A stretch of DNA of 21,058 bases from a virus. The stretch is from the IMG/VR virus record IMGVR_UViG_3300034407_000338, positions 1 through 21,058 of that record; one strand, given 5' to 3'. The notes beneath the pieces were generated by a model, which was not told the DNA's origin, did not search any database, and saw only the letters and a list, made by a program, of their open reading frames with translations. Below are positions 18,063-21,058 of the stretch, piece after piece (position 1 is the first letter of the stretch; every line of letters starts with the position of its first letter). The translations under genes were made by a program, and so were the position numbers.

Positions 18063-21058
18063 ATGCCACTGCTTAACACCAGTATTCCTAACCTTGCCCA
18101 AGGTGTATCACAACAACCTGACAATTTAAGATACCCTGGACAGTGTGATGAGCAGATAAATGCTTGGTCAACTGTAGTAGAGGGACTTGTTAAAAGACCT
18201 AACAGTAGGTTCTTAAATCAAATCAACGCACAGCTAGGTACTAATCTTACAGCTGAGATATTTACTCACTATGTTGATAGAGATAATGACAATAGATATG
18301 TTATTACTTACGACAGAGGTAACGGATTAAAAGCTTTTGATTTAGAAGACGGTGGACCAATGACTATTACTGTAGAGGACGCTACTGCTCAAGCTTATCT
18401 ATCTGTATCGTCAGGTGACTTTAATCCTGTCAAAGACCTCAGAGCGTTAACCATTGCAGACTCTACCTTTCTTGTTAATAAAAATAAGACTGTAGCTAAG
18501 AAAACAGATGCCGATTTAAAAACTAGAGATTTAGATAAAGATGCTTTGATATTTGTTAAGTTAGGAGACTATGAGAAAGCTTACAGTATTTACTTAGACG
18601 GTCAGTTAGTTCCTTTAGTTTCTTCTTTACAAGGTAATACTTCTGGTGCTCATCACGATTATACTAACACAGCTCACGGTAACGCAGGAGTACCTCCTGC
18701 TACTTATATTAGTGGACCAGCAGATGTAGAACCTAAAGGAGCACATGCTGACACAGAGTTTATAGCTAAAGATTTACTATCTTGTATAGATGAGCTTACA
18801 GCAAGTGGAGGCACTTTAGATGCTTTGAGTTTAACAGGAGGTTCAGGATTTCCTGATACATTTAGTAGCTACAGGAGGGGTAGGGATTACACTTTTAGTG
18901 TATCTCAATATAACAGTAGCGGTGCTGTAATAGGAAGCGGTGCTGGAGGTGTGTTAACGATAAGTGGAAATCAAGTTACTTCTTCTACGATAACTCATAA
19001 AGGTTCAGGGTTTAGCAGTACTTTATCTACATCTTATAGAGACCCTAACGCAGTGGATAAAAGTGGTTTCAGGTTAATAATAAAAGCTACAACTAGAGAC
19101 ACCACGACAACTACCAATATCAGATCAATAGACAGACGACCTAAAACTACTTATAAAACTACAAGTTATGACAGCGATGGTGGAACAGGTACTTTCCCTA
19201 CTCTATCAGGTGTAACTATTTCTAGTTCTGCTAAGTTCACTACAGATAGACAAGGGAGTGTTATAAAGATTTCTGCTGATACAGATTTTAGAGTTAGAGT
19301 CACTGATGGATTAGCTAATCAAGGATTAGGTGTTATTTACAAAGAAGTAGACAGCATCACTGATCTTCCTAAATCTTGTTACAATTTATTTAGAGTTAAG
19401 ATTATTGGAGACGCAGATTTAGACCAAGATGATTACTATGTACAATTTAAGACCAAGGACAACGAAGAGTTTGGAGAAGGAAGTTGGATAGAAACATCAG
19501 GATGGCAAAATGATAGTACAGACAAAGGACTTTCTACTGGTATAGATTCTTTCTTAGATGAAGACACAATGCCTGTTAGGTTAGTACCTACTCCGTCCAC
19601 AGGTAAGATTACAGGGTTTACTTTAAAAACTGTTGAGTGGGAAGGTAGGAATGCAGGGGATGATTTTAGTAATCCATTTCCTTCTTTTACTGACAACACG
19701 ATCAATGACATCTTCTTCTTTAAGAATAGACTAGGATTCTTGGTTAACGATGGAGTTATAATGTCTGAAGCAGATGAATACTTTAACTTCTTTAGGACTA
19801 CCACACAATCTCTGTTAGACTCTGCTCCAATAGATGTAGGTGTATCACACACTAAGATTAGTATTCTTAAACACGCACAAGCTTTCCAAGAGAAGTTAAT
19901 GTTGTTTTCTCCGAAGACTCAGTTTGTACTTAGAGGTGGAGATTTGTTAACACCTAAGACTGTTACTATATCACCTGTGACTGAGTTTGATGTATCGGAA
20001 ACTATTCGTCCGTTAGCACTTAGTAGTTATATATACTTTAACTTTAAAAGAAATAACTTTGAAGGACTGCTTGAATACACAGTAGATAATAACACTGAGA
20101 CATACAGATCAGCTGAGATAACAGAACAGATAAACAAGTACATACCTACTAACATAGTCAGGATGGAAGGTAGTGCAGCTGAGAATATGGTGGTTGTACA
20201 ATCAGATAGTGACTATAAGAAGCTGTATGTATATAAGTACTTTTGGCAAGGGAATGAGAAGATACAGAGTGCTTGGATGACTTTCTCTTTTGCTAAGGAT
20301 GTAAGAAGTTTCTACTTCATTGAGTCTACACTTTATGTTATAACTACCGACAGTATAGGTACTTACATTGAAACGATTCCGATGGAAAATGGATTGGTTG
20401 AAAGTGATAAGAACTATGCTTTATTGTTAGATCATAGACTTCCAGGTAGTTCTACTTTCTTAACTTTTCTAGGTTGGTATGTGAGTTCAACTGTTAATAT
20501 TAACGGACAGAACATATCCAACGCTACTGAAATAGGTACACAGAGTGGGTTTAAATTCCAAACTGGTATGTCGTTATATACTAAGAATGGTAACAAAAGA
20601 GAATTAATCATAGATAACACAGACGATACAAGAGCAGTGGTGAAAGGATTGATTGCTGACTTTGTTAGTTATGGTGCTGATCCTGTACAGGTAGGAAATA
20701 TTAAATACATCTGTACACAAACACATACATCAGACGCAGCTAAGAAGCCTGGAGAAGGTGCTGATTGGCAAAGCTATTGGAGGATTATAACAACAACTCA
20801 AGCAGCAGCGTCTTGGTCTAGTGGGCAGAGCTACACTGAAGAAGTGTTATATGTATGTACTAGAGGTCATGTATCTACTGATGCGAATAAACCTCCCTCA
20901 AGTCCTGAATGGGGATTAGCTGGTGCTTTTGCTTCTGCTGCTCCGCTATGGCAAGAAGGATATGAGTACTTAGATAGTAATGATTTCTTCATAGGATTTG
21001 AATATGATATGTTATACAGGTTCTCTAAGCAGAACTTAAAACAACCTACAGAGAGAGG
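18063..21058 (+). CDS. gp12: Tail tubular protein B, partial (T7 gp12-like)
   Basis: This is the nozzle protein of the tail, open to the end of the window: 998 codons and still no stop (T7 gp12 is 794 aa). The start ATG 18063 is 2 nt after gp11. The N-terminus M-P-L-L-N-T-S-I-P-N-L-A-Q-G-V-S-Q-Q-P-D, then R-Y-P-G-Q, Q-I-N-A-W-S, and V-K-R-P is diagnostic of the family. Further along are N-D-I-F-F-F-K-N-R-L-G-F-L and Q-L-M-L-F-S-P-K-type beta-propeller signatures (F-Q-E-K-L-M-L-F-S-P-K). Extra length comes from an insertion (about residues 200-410) rich in Ser/Thr/Gly, and from two tandem modules near residues 881-950 with Y-x-C-T-x-x-H-x-S and a following W, like CBM5/12-type carbohydrate-binding repeats. 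The family C-terminus begins at about F-I-G-F-E-Y-D-M. Confidence 0.95.
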   Translation, partial: MPLLNTSIPNLAQGVSQQPDNLRYPGQCDEQINAWSTVVEGLVKRPNSRFLNQINAQLGTNLTAEIFTHYVDRDNDNRYVITYDRGNGLKAFDLEDGGPMTITVEDATAQAYLSVSSGDFNPVKDLRALTIADSTFLVNKNKTVAKKTDADLKTRDLDKDALIFVKLGDYEKAYSIYLDGQLVPLVSSLQGNTSGAHHDYTNTAHGNAGVPPATYISGPADVEPKGAHADTEFIAKDLLSCIDELTASGGTLDALSLTGGSGFPDTFSSYRRGRDYTFSVSQYNSSGAVIGSGAGGVLTISGNQVTSSTITHKGSGFSSTLSTSYRDPNAVDKSGFRLIIKATTRDTTTTTNIRSIDRRPKTTYKTTSYDSDGGTGTFPTLSGVTISSSAKFTTDRQGSVIKISADTDFRVRVTDGLANQGLGVIYKEVDSITDLPKSCYNLFRVKIIGDADLDQDDYYVQFKTKDNEEFGEGSWIETSGWQNDSTDKGLSTGIDSFLDEDTMPVRLVPTPSTGKITGFTLKTVEWEGRNAGDDFSNPFPSFTDNTINDIFFFKNRLGFLVNDGVIMSEADEYFNFFRTTTQSLLDSAPIDVGVSHTKISILKHAQAFQEKLMLFSPKTQFVLRGGDLLTPKTVTISPVTEFDVSETIRPLALSSYIYFNFKRNNFEGLLEYTVDNNTETYRSAEITEQINKYIPTNIVRMEGSAAENMVVVQSDSDYKKLYVYKYFWQGNEKIQSAWMTFSFAKDVRSFYFIESTLYVITTDSIGTYIETIPMENGLVESDKNYALLLDHRLPGSSTFLTFLGWYVSSTVNINGQNISNATEIGTQSGFKFQTGMSLYTKNGNKRELIIDNTDDTRAVVKGLIADFVSYGADPVQVGNIKYICTQTHTSDAAKKPGEGADWQSYWRIITTTQAAASWSSGQSYTEEVLYVCTRGHVSTDANKPPSSPEWGLAGAFASAAPLWQEGYEYLDSNDFFIGFEYDMLYRFSKQNLKQPTER
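20703..20912 (+). repeat. Two tandem carbohydrate-module-like repeats in gp12
   Basis: Translated copy 1 (20703-20780): K-Y-I-C-T-Q-T-H-T-S-D-A-A-K-K-P then W and Y-W. Copy 2 (20847-20912): L-Y-V-C-T-R-G-H-V-S-T-D-A-N-K-P then P-E-W. The copies are 48 residues apart, and copy 2 is preceded by S-W-S-S-G-Q-S-Y, the usual entry of a CBM5/12-like module. The nucleotide copies have diverged, so this is an old duplication. Confidence 0.7.

Noticed and set aside
19436-19852. 138-aa minus-strand ORF
   Set aside because: Lies inside the continuous gp12 frame and lacks any ribosome site or motif.
1-21058. CRISPR arrays, insertion sequences, integrase or attachment sites
   Set aside because: No regularly spaced repeats, transposase motifs, terminal inverted repeats or tyrosine recombinase signature could be found on either strand.

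Overview
The window is part of the genome of a T7-like podovirus (Autographiviridae-type tailed phage). Every supported gene lies on the + strand, in the classic T7 order: single-subunit RNA polymerase (gp1), ssDNA-binding protein (gp2.5), endonuclease I (gp3), primase-helicase (gp4), family A DNA polymerase (gp5), 5'-3' exonuclease (gp6), portal (gp8), scaffold (gp9), major capsid (gp10), and tail tubular proteins A and B (gp11, gp12). The sequence is A+T-rich, and the accessory proteins resemble those of aquatic (marine-type) podoviruses. I infer an aquatic bacterial host but cannot name it. No integrase, tRNA, CRISPR, lysozyme/amidase or DNA ligase gene is visible here; both ends of the window cut into the genome.

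Layout. 1-1172: end of the early region, with a free-standing HNH endonuclease and three tiny acidic or zinc-finger-like genes packed with overlaps. 1169-3547: RNA polymerase. 3577-9549: DNA metabolism block (SSB, endonuclease I, primase-helicase, a 58-aa protein, DNA polymerase, a PD-(D/E)XK-type nuclease, exonuclease). 9360-10369: a nucleotide-metabolism-like DUF5664 protein and small unknown proteins, ending in a polyproline protein. 10404-13338: a cassette of six small to medium beta-rich proteins, with fibre-like N-terminal motifs and a LamG/concanavalin-like lectin domain, placed just ahead of the portal. 13340-15676: portal and scaffold. 15700-16325: an unusual insert of a predicted lipoprotein, a 34-aa membrane peptide and a 35-aa ORF between scaffold and capsid. 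16339-17403: capsid, followed by a terminator-like hairpin. 17482-21058: tail tube A and an unusually long tail tube B that runs off the end.

How it works together. The phage polymerase would transcribe the replication and virion genes. Endonuclease I, the exonuclease and the PD-(D/E)XK protein degrade or resolve DNA, and gp2.5, gp4 and gp5 form the replisome. The portal, scaffold and capsid build the procapsid, and gp11/gp12 complete the tail. Genes are strongly compacted. Two conserved downstream N-termini (the primase zinc domain and the DUF5664 domain) are encoded in another frame inside the tails of upstream nucleases.

The points most worth attention are: an RNA polymerase in which the residues aligned with T7 Tyr639 and His784, the sugar-discrimination positions, are Phe and Lys; the overprinted nuclease tails; the lipoprotein/membrane-peptide pair inside the head operon; and carbohydrate-binding-like modules in both the pre-portal cassette and gp12. 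No intergenic stretch reaches 300 bases. The longest gap without a secure gene is 16218-16338, which may hold a 35-codon ORF.
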